Shown: positions 33,735-45,061 of the stretch, in pieces
How positions within the stretch are numbered: the first letter of the stretch is position 1
Layout: each line of letters starts with the position of its first letter
Source of the DNA: Galeopsis tetrahit
Lineage: Eukaryota > Streptophyta > Magnoliopsida > Lamiales > Lamiaceae
Direction of reading: 5' to 3'
NCBI GenBank assembly: GCA_963675135.1
Contig: OY776119.1
Coordinates: forward strand, 11,633,156 to 11,697,155
DNA: 64,000 nt
Program-made: the position numbers and the translations under genes
Notes under the pieces: generated by a model
The model's input: the letters and a program-made list of their open reading frames with translations, nothing else
Told to the model about the DNA's origin: nothing
Database searches by the model: none

Positions 33735-34425
33735 TGTTGCTATTGGGATATTCTGGCTAGTTGATATCCCTAAGTATTGTATTGATAAACCAATTATACT
33801 TGTAATATGATAAATTGTATTGTATATACAACTTGATATATTTTGTAATATATATGTTCTTGTTTGTATCAGCAGAGTTGGATGTAAGTTGATAAAGTGG
33901 AGAAACGCGCTCAAGCTAATGAAGAGAAGACTAGAGACTAGAAGAGAGAAACCAGTCGAGGGGAAACTCGACTGATGACCAGCTGCGTATGATCAGCCGA
34001 GGTTCTATCAGCTGATGTACCAAACATAGCTGAGAACCAAGTATATATGCCTGACTAAACATAAAGGTTCATACAACTAGGGAAACAATTAGAAGCCAAA
34101 GCATCAAGATCAGAAGAGATGACCCCAAGATCCGTTTAGGCAATCCACTGAGTCAAAAAGGTCATCTGATTATAACATTAAAGATCAAATCAGAGCTGAC
34201 ATGAACCAATAGGAAGACGACAACTGACACCCAAAAGCTGACACGACACAAGGCTCAAGATAGAAAAGTCATGGTTGCATTGATTATTACTAGCCAACGG
34301 TAATAATCAATAACATTAATCTAGGAGATTGTGATTCCTGAAATAGTGGGATTTGATTGTTATCATTCCACGGTAACATTTTATAATCCACACTATATAT
34401 ATGAGTTCAAGTTCATATCTCACAT
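33735..34425 (+). repeat. LTR fragment I, sirevirus-like
   Basis: It begins TGTTGCTATTGGGATATTC, close to the TGTTGGGATATG start of A. Its style matches the other LTRs (AACTCGACTGATGACC, CAGCTGATG), and ACTATATATATGAG at about 34390 may be its TATA box. The right end was not found, so it is truncated or the end is diverged. Confidence 0.45.
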
Positions 34426-36630
34426 AATTTTTTTGTCCCACATCGAATAAGGAGCACAACAAACATGAGAGAATAACATTATAAAATGGGCCTAATGTGC
34501 ACCTAAGTTTATATTTTAAAATTGTTTATATATTTTAACACTTTTTGAACCGATTTTGTGATCGATTCATGGTTGGACCGGTTGAACCGATTGGTCCAAT
34601 TTTGAATGAATTTATTTTGTACTACAATTTCTAAAATTCAAAATCTCTTAATATTTATTTTTTACTACAAGTTCATTTTTAAATCTATTATCATAATCTA
34701 AAATTTAACAATGAAATTTTAACTAGAAGGTCGACGCGGTCTGACGTTGGAACTAAAATAAGCGGCGCGAGCAACGTGAATTTGTAATGCGAGACATAGA
34801 CTTGTTGTGGTTGACTATTTTTTTACTACTAAATTTTGATTGTTAATTGCATGTCATTGCTAAATTTTAAGTTGTTGAATAAGTCTCTTTATAAAATTTT
34901 GTTATTTTTCTATAATATTAAACTAATTATAATAATAGAATAATAATAATATTTCTTATTTTTATTTAAAATAAAAAAAGGTGGGTTGGCGGGCTAGCCC
35001 GCCCCCCAACCCGCAAAAACTCGTGGCCCAAACGATGCGATACCTGTAGGCCCGCTTTCTAACAGGTTGAGAAAAACTAAGTCCAACCCGTATTTTATTA
35101 TGACAGGACGGGCTGGTCTAACGGGCTCAATCCATTTTAACAGCTCTACGTACCAAAAAGTAAACGCTTCGACACATTAAAATTTATACATAACAAAAAA
35201 AAAAAAAAAATCGAAATTCACTTGAGTTGGGCTGTCGGAGATTTCAAAACATTAAATACATCAATAATTGAGTCTATATATCTTTAACAATATCTCTTTC
35301 AAAAGGTAGCTAGCTGATCCATTTAAAATTATGAAAATAACAAACATGATAATAAAACAACTAATTAATTTCTCTATTAATAAATAAATAGTTAGTTAAC
35401 AAGATACAACCATCCAAATGTAATTCAAAATCCGCCAGATTCTTGGAAAAAAATGTCCTACTCTCCAATCTCAAGAGAAGCTTTACATAACTTTTGGACA
35501 CGATAATTAAAAAATATGATAGAATAAATAAATGCATTAGAAGTACTGATGCGATTAAATAAAATTTTAGATTGGGGGTCCGATTTACATTACTATAAAT
35601 AAATAATAATATTGTAAAATTTTCAATAGACCTCATTTTTTTAATTTAAATTTAACGACTTTTGTTATGTTTCAAAGAAAATTAATTTTAATTGTTTCAA
35701 CTCATAATAAGTAGAACAATGTTAAAATTTAACGTGCATTCTCGTTGAGACATTAGTCAACAAATGTAGAACTTAAAATATACCCCATATTCTGTGATTT
35801 TAAGAAATGTGAATTTTTAGTGATGTGTGAGGTAAAAAAAATGAGGAGTATTTTGAGTGATTTAGTGAGATTTAAGGGAATTTAGTGAGGTATGGGGTTA
35901 AATAAATAAGAAGTATTTTGGTTGATTTAGTGTGGTTTAAATGTGATCTAGTGATGTGTACGGAAGAATGTGGGCCCAAAATGAGTGACAATTTAAAAAA
36001 TAAACTAATGTAGAGGAGTATATTTTTGGGTGATTTAGTGAGGTTTAAATGTAATTTAGTGAGATGTAAAAGATAATTTGGTTGGGCTGCTGTGTACTCA
36101 AGTACACGTTGTACTTGAGTCTAGCCAAAAAGAAAATATCAAGTATATATAGAATAAATAACACAAAGTCATAAGATTGAAACCCACCTTCAACAATTTT
36201 TTGAAATTTTAATTTTAGCAAGAGTTTTTTTATTTTAGCACCAGTTTTTCTACAATTTTCGAAATTTTAATTTTAGCACCAGTTTTTTATTTTAGCATCA
36301 CAATTTTCGAAAATTTAATTTTAGCACCAACCTTTTATTTTAGCACCAATTTTTCTATATTAATAAAAGTGCAATAATTAATAATTAAATGGTGTATCAT
36401 TAATAGTAATAAATAATAAAATTTGTAAAATTAATAATAATTTTAAAAAAAAATTAGCATTATAAAAAAAGTGCAAGTACTAATAATATCATTAATTGCA
36501 CTTACTAATAATATCATTAATAGTAATAAAAGTGCAAGTAAAAAAATAATAAAACGTGTAAAATTAATAATAATTTTTTAAAAAAAATTTAGCACCAGTT
36601 TTTCTAGATTATGAAAGTGTGCAAATAACA
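34426..36630. other. AT-rich intergenic DNA with degenerate repeats
   Basis: No gene recognised. 34980-35150 carries GGCGGGCTAGCCCGCC and related GC blocks. 35800-36080 has several degenerate GATTTAGTGAGGTTTAA units. 36200-36360 has four TTTAGCACCAGTTTTT-type units. Confidence 0.6.
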
Positions 36631-36635
36631 AAAAG

Positions 36636-36867
36636 GTGTATCATTAGCATACACTTTTCAATTATAATATCATACACTTTCAATTATAATAACATACATT
36701 TTTCATTAATATATAACTTACACTTTTTATTAATAAAATATACATTTTTTAGTTATAATAACATACACTTTTCATTAAATAGATCATACACTTTGCAGTT
36801 ATAATAACATACATTTTTCATTAATATAACATACATTTTGCAGTTATAATAACATACGCTTTTCATT
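36636..36867. repeat. ~24-bp AT-rich tandem repeat next to the hAT element
   Basis: About ten variants of (A)ACATACACTTTTCATTATAAT. The hAT element is inserted in this array; its target duplication AATATAAC is part of a unit. Confidence 0.8.
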
Positions 36868-36875
36868 AATATAAC
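36868..36875. repeat. 8-bp target-site duplication of hAT, left copy
   Basis: AATATAAC, exactly repeated at 40183-40190; 8 bp is diagnostic of hAT insertion. Confidence 0.95.
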
Positions 36876-36890
36876 TAGGGGTGAGCAAAG

Positions 36891-37041
36891 CAACCGAACC
36901 GAACCGAACCGAAATTGAGAAACCGAAACCGAACCGAATTTTATTATAATTAACCGAAACCGAACCAAAGAAGGGTAAAACCGAAAATAACCGAACCGAA
37001 ATATTCGGTTCGGTTTCGGTACTAAACCGAAAACCGAAATT
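36891..37041. repeat. Left subterminal CCGAA array of hAT
   Basis: More than fifteen CCGAA/CCGAAAC units, inverted relative to the array at 40010-40168. Candidate transposase-binding sites. Confidence 0.8.
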
Positions 37042-37173
37042 AAAACCGAAAAATACAAATCTTAATGAACCAACACTTGGATTTTCAACCGTTGACAAAT
37101 CTAAAAATAAAAAATAACATGTTAATAAGCCAAAAGATAACATTAATTAAGTCATTAACAAAAGATAAAATAT

Positions 37174-39233
37174 TCACTTAAACTTAGAAGTTAGAACATT
37201 GTTACCTTTCTCATGAATCTCAAGTTCTTCAAGTAATTCTTCATAAACGGGATGGGTTGAATGTCGAATCCAATCTTGAGCACAAATCAAAGCTTCAACT
37301 ATCTTAGAAGTTAGAGAACTCCTAAATGCATCAAGTACCCTTCCACCGGCACTAAACGCAGCCTCCGAAGCAACGGTTGAAATTGGAACGGCTAAAATAT
37401 CACGAGCCATTCTTGAAAGAATTGGAAATCGGTTGGAGTTCACCTTCCACCACATTAAAACGTCCAATTTCCCATCTAAAGTGGCCTCACTCAAGTAGAG
37501 TTCAAGCTCACTTTGCTTTCTACTAGCCATCCCACTTTCAACTCTTTGTCTCTTGTACCTTGCTTTAGAGAGCGACACATCACTATCTTCCTCACAATTA
37601 AGCACTCCACTTGAACTTGAGGTGTTCTCATTTGCTTCATTAAACGACTTATACTTGGTATTATATTCATTGAATACCTCAAAAAGTTCATTTCTCACCT
37701 CTAGAAAGATAGTATCACCCTTATCCGTCCCATACATCTCAACCAAAGAATACTCCAAATACCCCAATTTATCACGTGGATCAAACACATTAGCCCAAAA
37801 GATGATTTTGTTCATTTTTTCCGCATCTCCCCAATATTTAACAAATTTCTTTTTCATGGAATCACCCAACCTCTTAGTATCAAAATCTGTACTTACCTTC
37901 CAATCATTCAAAATGCAGCATAAATCACTAATCTCACTTAAAAAAGAGTTAGACGTGATATAAGATGAACCAGAAACGCGCACAGTCAACTTATGAAAAT
38001 GCTTCAACAAATTAGCATACTTACGAACACAATTCCAATCAAGAGCACATGGAACATTTAAATCCCCCAAATCAATCTTATAACATGGATCTAATTCCTC
38101 AAACTTCTCAAATGCCCTTTACAACTTTTCAGCCCTATTAAGCATGTCATAAGTTGAATTCCACCTTGTAGGAATATCCAAACACAATGATTTATTACTT
38201 TCAATTCCCTCCAACTCCACACAATCATTAAATCTCTTCAATCTAGCAGGTGAATTCCTAATGTACCTAACTGCATCTCTCACACGCTTTACTGAAGGAT
38301 CAATATCTTTCAAACCATCACCAACCACCAAATTAACTACATGTGCAATACATCTCATATGAAGGTACTTACCACTTGCAATTGCAGTTCCCCAATTCAC
38401 AACTTTTCTTTTCATGAATTTTATAGCCCCATCATTTGAACTTGCATTATCTACGGTTATGGTAAACAAAATTTTCAACCCCCAATCAAGAAGACAATTT
38501 TCTAGTGCTCTACCAAGATAGTCACCTTTATGACTAGAAACAGGCACAAAATTGATAATCTTCTTATGTAATTTCCACTCATTATCAATGAAATGAGCAG
38601 TAATGCACATGTAATTAATTCTTTGCAACGAAGTCCAAGTATCAGTGGTAATACACACTCTTTCACAGTTTGCTTTCAAGAAAGACTTCAGTTTTGACCT
38701 TTCATTAATGTACAATTGATAACAATCCCTCGACACCGTCCATCTAGAAGGAATACGAAACCTAGGACATGCTTTACTCATAAAATCCTTAAACCCTTCA
38801 CTCTCCACACTCTTAAATGGTTTTTCATCAATCACAATCATTCGTACAAGAGAGCTGCCCTAATTTCATTTTGATCAAATTTCCAAGTACTAATTGTAGA
38901 ACTACTCTCATTCTCATCTTTGGTTGGTTGCAGATTTATTAACCCTTGGTTTTTTTCTTGATTTCTAGGGTTGTTCATGTAAGCTTTCAAGTGATTGTTT
39001 AGTGATGAAGTGCCATTTCTAGTAGGGTTACAACAAAGTACCTTTTCGCAATACTTGCATTTAGCTTTATCCCCACCGTCCTCGTCCTTGAATTTCTCGT
39101 AATGTTGCCACACTTTCGATCTTGATCGGGACTTATTTCTTTTTTTCCCTTGAGTTGAGGGTGGTTGTGATGGCCCTGATGGGGGCACCTCGTTTTCCAC
39201 CAGATTACTTCTCGCTTGTGTAGTAAGCTGCAT
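37174..39233 (-). pseudogene. hAT transposase (RICESLEEPER-like), one frameshift and one stop
   Basis: The ATG at 39233 opens a BED zinc finger (VWQHYEKF, CKYCEKVL, NHLKAY). About 131 codons in, an extra CT in a CTCT run (near 38850) shifts the frame. The next frame (from about 38841) carries the RNase-H-like catalytic core with TTDTWTS and TVDNASSND, holding the first two acidic residues, and LDIPTRWNSTYDML. A TAA at 38119-38121 then interrupts the same frame, which reopens to 37174. That last part holds the RNase-H-fold segment (FDPRDKLGYLEY) and the C-terminal dimerisation domain (LSRMARDILAVP, SEAAFSAGGRVLD). About 686 codons in all, normal for the family. The element could move only with a transposase from elsewhere. 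Confidence 0.92.
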
Positions 39234-40009
39234 TAATTAGCAAATTATTTAGAAAAATGCTAATCATTTTAATACAGGCTGTTAAATCGAATACAGGCTG
39301 TTAAATCAGTTTAATTATCATTTACAACACAAATTCTACATATTCTATTTCTACATACCAAATCTGCAAATCAAAATCTACAATGTACATATTCAATTTA
39401 TTAACAGTTTAATTACCATTACAGGCTTACAGTTACAGCACAAATTCTACATATTCTATTTCTACTGTTCTACATACCAAATCTGTAAATCAAAATCTAC
39501 AATCTACATATTCAATTTACAGCAATCAAAATATTAAAAATCAAAATCAATTTACAGCATTTGCGTCGGTTTGACAGTCCAATTCGATTAAAATCTAACT
39601 GTGTGACCCGTGTCCATATTTGAGTGTGTCATTTGACTGGTGGTGGTCGCCGGTGTGCGTGGAGGGCCTGGGGGCTGGCTACGCCGTCGATTAGTGGTCG
39701 AGAGACTCGAGACGCCGCCGCAGACGCCGAGTGTGAAGACTGAAGATTGTGCATTCTGCTTGGGGCCTGGGCTATGCCTTGTGCGAACAGTGGCTGCCGG
39801 CTGTAGGGTGGGCTGCGCCGGCCGCCGGACGATTCGTGGTGGCCGGCGAAAAATCAGAGGGGAACGCCGGACGATTCGCTGTGAAGTGAAGTGTGAAACT
39901 GTGAACTGTGAAGTACGCCGCGGACGCGGAGAGGGAATGGGGGAACTGGGAAGGGGGAATTAGATTTAGGGCTTAGGGGAATTAGGGTTTAGTATTTATA
40001 TGGGCCCAT
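39234..40009 (-). other. hAT 5' leader, no gene
   Basis: AT-rich to ~39600, with a ~60-bp repeated unit (CTACATATTCTATTTCTAC at about 39335 and 39445), then a GC-rich block (39640-39960) probably holding the transposase promoter and 5' UTR on -. The + strand ORF here is a GC artefact. Confidence 0.55.
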
Positions 40010-40168
40010 TTCGGTTCGGTTTTCGGTTAACCGAAATTTAATGTAATAAAACCGAAACCGAACCGAATACCGAAATGTACAAAACATGCTAACCGAACCG
40101 AAACCGAAAAACCGAACCAAATTCATATTTCGGTTCGGTTTGGTTCAGTTTTTCGGTTTAGTTCGGTT
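40010..40168. repeat. Right subterminal TTCGG array of hAT
   Basis: Repeated TTCGGTTCGGTTT and ACCGAAACCGAA units next to the right terminus. Confidence 0.8.
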
Positions 40169-40182
40169 TTTGCTCAGCCCTA

Positions 40183-40190
40183 AATATAAC
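40183..40190. repeat. 8-bp target-site duplication of hAT, right copy
   Basis: AATATAAC, perfect copy of 36868-36875; only three bases separate it from the LTR of element E. Confidence 0.95.
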
Positions 40191-40193
40191 ATA

Positions 40194-41460
40194 TGCTGGG
40201 ATATGAATCCTAATATAAGTTCCAAGTTGATGATGATAAGTAGTTTTGATAAGTCAAAGAGTAGACTCGAAAATATTTCTAAGTATGGACTAATCTAGTT
40301 ATGAAAGTCGTCTTATGACAAGACAAGATTAGTATAAAAGATAAAGAATAAAAAGTTTAAGTATAAAAAAGAAAAGATAAGTACGTGTTATAAGTACTTT
40401 GTTATACATTTCATTATACATTTTGTTAGGATTTTATGATAAGCTTGAAATGATGTATAGAAGTTTATGTTTATAGTTTTGTTTTTATTGTATAGATTTT
40501 AAGTTGACTAAGATGATTTATAAAGCTTAAAGTAAAAGTAATAAGTCTTGTAATAGATAGTTTAGATAGATAGAACAAGCAGAGTTCTACTAAAGACAAG
40601 AAGGACTTGACGAACAGACAAGACAAGTAAAGAAGATGAAGACTCAGAAAAATTCTAAGTGTTGAAGACAAGGCGAGTCGTGACAAGTTCGTGTGAAAGT
40701 AACTTAAGTTTTATTGAAGACGTGCTGACTTGACAAGTGAAGTTAGTTATAAAAAGGATAAGTTACAAAATCGGTTTTAGAGTTAGTTGGAAGTTAGTTT
40801 TCACAAACTACTAACTGCCTTACTAAGTTCTATAAACATGGAATGATCTTCGACGTTTGAAGGTTGCTAATGCTACTGATATTGCTACTGCTACAATAAC
40901 TGATTTGAAGATTCTAAGAAGCATTCAAAGTAAGAAAACTCGCAGAGTTAGAAGGAGATCAAATTGAAGAGAGAAGCCACAGTTTTGAAGTGAAGAATCA
41001 AAGGCTACTCAAGAGAAGTTTATTTTACTTTTTTAGTTTGTAATCGTGTAAACAAGTTTGCTAGTTACTTGGAAAGAATTACTAGTCGATCGAAGATACA
41101 TTTGGAAGTGTAATCGAGAAGATCAAAGTCTTATATCTTGGGACTTTAAGCCACAAGAAACTCAAGAAGAGAAGAGTTAATAAATTTTGCAACTGGAGTT
41201 GTGAGAGTGGATGTAGACAAGTTGTCGAACCACTATAAATCGTTTGTGTTGTTTACTTTACTGTTTTATTTCATGTTTAGTTGTTTAATTGTTAATTGAT
41301 TAAAACTGAATATTGAATAGACAAGTTGAGTCTTCATAACAAAAGTTCAAATTCGATACATAGTTGAGTATAATTTATTGGGCTCATATATATATAATCT
41401 GATACATTTCCGCATTGTTAACTCTGATATATCAAAAGATTTTTAAAACTGCTACTAACA
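40194..41460 (+). repeat. 5' LTR of element E
   Basis: 1,267 bp from TGCTGGGATATG to GCTACTAACA. TATAAACA at 40831-40838 is the likely TATA box. It is similar to the LTRs of A and D over most of its length; no 3' partner in the window. Confidence 0.9.
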
Positions 41461-41462
41461 AG

Positions 41463-41473
41463 TGGTATCAGAG
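41463..41473 (+). promoter_or_regulatory. Primer-binding site of element E
   Basis: TGGTATCAGAG, an exact complement of the initiator tRNA-Met 3' end, two bases after the LTR. Confidence 0.93.
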
Positions 41474-41616
41474 CAGTAGTTCTTTGGACTGCTGTTTCTT
41501 GATAACATCTTAAGACTTAGAGGGAAAGTCTTGGTTCGTGTGTCTACGTGCTCTTATAACTGCTACTAAAAGTTCTTGTATCGTGTATCTTTGAAATCCT
41601 GTTATCTTCTCCAATC

Positions 41617-44122
41617 ATGTCCATGGAGATTAGTGCTAATAAACATCCCAAGTTCTCTATTCAGGACTACGACTATTGGAAGCTTAGGATGGAAGCAATC
41701 TTTAGCTCCACCCATGATCTCATGATATCAGTCGTCAAAGAAGGTCCTATTACTACAATGGTGCCGATTACTGCAGTGCTGGATACATCCAAAGCCGTTG
41801 GGGTTCTTGTCCCCAAACCCAGGTCTGATCTTACTTCTGAGGAAATCAGACAGAATAATCTGGACAGTTTGGCTAAAAACTATATTTTACACACCCTTCC
41901 CAATGAGTATCTGGGAAAAGTGTTAAAATGTAAGATGGCCAAAGAGATGTGGAATAGACTAGCTGTCCTATGTGAAGAGACCACCCTGATCAAGGAAAGC
42001 AAGCTATCTACTGCTGTACAGAAATTTGAATCATTTCGGATGAAGGCTGGTGAAAACATAGACCAGTTGGATACTCGATTCATCAGAATAATGAATGATT
42101 TGGAAGTGCTTGGAAAAACTTATACTAACCGAGAAATTAACTTGCGTATTCTAAAGTCTCTGGATGACCGGTGGAAGATGGTCAAAATGATCATCAAGAA
42201 TACCCAAGATATTGATTCTTGGACTGCTGAAACCATGTTCAAGACACTCAAGGCGCATGAGTTCGATCTGGATGAGGATGATCCAATTGCCAGTAGTAGA
42301 GTAGAGAAGTCTAAATTAAAAACCAATTCTTCTAGCGTAAAAGGCGAGTTAGATAGGACTGATCTTAGTCTGCAAGACCAGATTAGTCTTATGGTTAGGA
42401 AGTTCGATAGACTAAATAAGAGATATGGTAGATATAAAAAATTCTATAAAGACTTTAGAGGTTCTGCTAATAAGGACTCGTCTGAGACCAGACGAGATCG
42501 AAACTCATCCGAAAGGAGAGTAGAGGTCTCTAAAGAGATCAGGCGAGGTAGGAACTCAGAAGACAGAAAGATTAGGCATAATGATAGACGTCCTGATAGG
42601 CGTGATAATAAATATGTCTCTCATGTGAAAAAGTCTACTAATGATCTACTGTGTTATAACTGTAAAAAATTAGGTCATTACATTTACGAATGTCCAGACC
42701 TGAGCACTGATGATCGAGAGGAGAGGAAAGCAAGGTGCGATAAAAGATACAACAAGGGTAAGAAGGCAATACTGGCTCACGATGACTCTGAAACGGAATC
42801 AGACGAGTTGGCTTCGTCTTCTTCTAACTACCCTTCCAGTAATGAGGATGAAGCTTTCATAGCTGATGATGGATTAGCTGTAATGGCCAAGATTGAGCAA
42901 GAGGTATCATCCATCACTTCTTTTCGTTCATGTGAAAATTCTGACTCTGATTTAAGTGATACTGCTGATAGCAGCGTAGGAAGTAGTCTTCACCATTCTA
43001 TAGGAGTGACTGAAGAAGATCTCCTACAAGCTAACAAAGCATTCATGGAAATCAGTGATGAAAATATTTCTTTAAGGCAAGAAATCATTTGTCTACGTGA
43101 AGCTCAGCTAAGAGTGGATCCTAATATAATTACACTAAATGAGAGGCTATCAGACGAGTTGTCACAACTCAAAGAAAAGTACTCATCTACTAATAAACTG
43201 TATCAGGAATTACTCAAGACTCAAGCTAAAGAGAAAAATGAGTTCAATGACTTAAAGACTAAGTGCGAAGAACTAGAAAAGCGCAACAAATTCCTAGAAT
43301 CTGAAGTATTCAGCTTAGATCTTAAACTGGCTGACATAGTTAACTCTTCCAAGATTAATCAAACATTGTCAGACAGATATAGAGATCCAGCTGACAAAAG
43401 TGGGTTGGGTGCTGAAGTACTTAGCTCATTTACTCCAGGAACTAAGAACTCTACTGGTGCTAGTTCTAGTCGTCTTCCACTAGACAAAGGAAAAGAACCA
43501 ATGGAGTATGATGATAGTGCTAGACCTAAGAAATTAAATAAAGATAAAATCAAATTTGTTCTTCCAAATGTAAAGAATGGTAAAAATGGTAACTCATCTA
43601 AACCAGATCAGTCTAGACCTTCTCAGCCGAGATATACTCAGATGTCCAGACCAGAACAGTCATGGCATCAAAAGAGGTATACTCAGCAAAGTAGGCCCAG
43701 ATAAGCTCAGTATGGTTGGAGACAACCTAGACCTCCTTTCATAAGGCAGTCTCAGCTGTATTCAAACAAACCGTGAAAATATGCACCTATTCATCATACA
43801 AAATCTGTTCTATATCCTCCTCCTGCGTCGTATGATATTGTTAGAGAGGATAAACCAAAGCGAATCTACAAACCTTATTGTCCACAGTCTTTTAGACCCT
43901 ATTCAAACTATTATAGACACACTGATCTTGTTGAAAAAGAGGTTCAACCCAGGAAAGGTTATCTCAAAAAAATAGATCACAAGTCTGCCGATAGTTCAGA
44001 TAAGGCCAACAAAGTACTGTTCTGCGATAAGTATGGTAGAAAGCTAATGAGGTCTCAATGATTCAGAACTTCAATGTATATTTGGGTACCTGTCTCGTCT
44101 ACTAACCCCCAAGGACCCAAAT
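41617..44122 (+). pseudogene. gag: gag of element E, three late stops
   Basis: The ATG at 41617 (MSMEISANKHPKF) opens a frame clear to 43704, giving 695 aa. It has the capsid domain (DYDYWKLRMEAIFSS), the basic region and zinc knuckle CYNCKKLGHYIYEC (about 42652-42693), an acidic stretch and a coiled coil. Homology with A and B continues in the same frame past TAA 43702-43704, a TGA near 43774 and a TGA near 44059, up to the shared GPK end and TGA at about 44122. The first stop replaces a CAA codon (C to T). The capsid and zinc knuckle are intact, so a shortened Gag could still be made. Confidence 0.9.
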
Positions 44123-45061
44123 GAATAAAGGGTACCTAAATTATTAAGATCACTATCTACAGGGTAGACTGGACTTGTACAAGAAAGGTGGTTCAGTTGG
44201 TGAGACTTGGTACATCGACAGTGGCTGTTCGCACCATATGACGGGTACCAAGGCCTTACTAACTAACTATCAAGAACAAGTAGGTCCGAAAGTCATCTTT
44301 GGTGACAGTTCAATAGCAATCATAAAAGGATTTGTCTACATAAAGAATGGCGATGTAGAGATTCAAGACGTCTCTTTCGTAGAAGGTTTGAAATATAATC
44401 TTTTATCTGTATCTCAATTCTGTGACAGGGGATATAAAGTACAGTTCAAAAGCAGTAAATGTGAGGTAATAGACAAAAGGACTCACAATGTTCTACTCGT
44501 GGGCGTTAGACAAGGCAGTGTCTACACTGTGAATTGGAATAGATGTCCTAGGGATGCTTGCCTTCTTACCAAAGGTCCTAAAGAACTCAGCTGGTTATGG
44601 CATAAACGCCTATGCCATCTGAACTTTAAGATCATTAATAAGATTGCAAGAGAACACCTCGTAGAAGGTATCCCTAACGAAATCTATCACAAATCACAAG
44701 TGTGTGATTCATGCCAAAAAGGTAAACAGGTGAAGATTTCTTTTAAATCAATACCTACTCTTTCAACTGACAGAGTCTTAGAACTCTTGCATATGGATCT
44801 TCACGGTCCTATCAAACCTCCCACACTGAATGGCAGAAGGTACACCTTGGTTGTGGTAGATGATTATTCAAAATTCACTTGGGTAATCTTCTTGCACAAG
44901 AAGAGTGACACGCAAACCCTTCTTCCAGATCTTTTAAAGAGGTTGCAAGTTGAAAAAGGTCAACCCATTGTCAAGATTAGGAGTGACAAGGGGACTGAAT
45001 TTATTAATTCTTACATTACTGACTACTGTTCTAAGTCTGGCATTCAGCACTTGACTAGCTA
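44123..45061 (+). pseudogene. pol: pol of element E, protease and integrase N-terminal part
   Basis: The open frame begins at about 44163 (GRLDLYKKGG), with no ATG before the protease motif YIDSGCSHHMTGT. It continues through the zinc region (HKRLCHLNF, CDSCQKGKQ) and the integrase core (LLHMDLHGP, VDDYSKFTW, SDKGTEF). It is out of frame with gag, unlike in B. It ends abruptly in QHLTS where the CACTA-like element is inserted, before the catalytic glutamate. Confidence 0.92.

Larger units (their letters stand above)
36876..40182 (-). mobile_element. hAT transposon, complete ends, mutated transposase
   Basis: 3,307 bp bounded by perfect 8-bp duplications. The terminal inverted repeats are TAGGGGTGAGCAAA (36876-36889) and the complement of TTTGCTCAGCCCTA (40169-40182), with one mismatch in 14. 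Dense CCGAA/TTCGG arrays sit just inside both ends (36891-37041 and 40010-40168). They are the usual kind of subterminal site for hAT transposase (family knowledge). The transposase gene is on -. Confidence 0.95.

Noticed and set aside
39640..39963. 107-aa + strand ORF rich in Arg/Gly
   Set aside because: It lies in the GC-rich leader of the hAT transposase on the opposite strand, with no homology signal.
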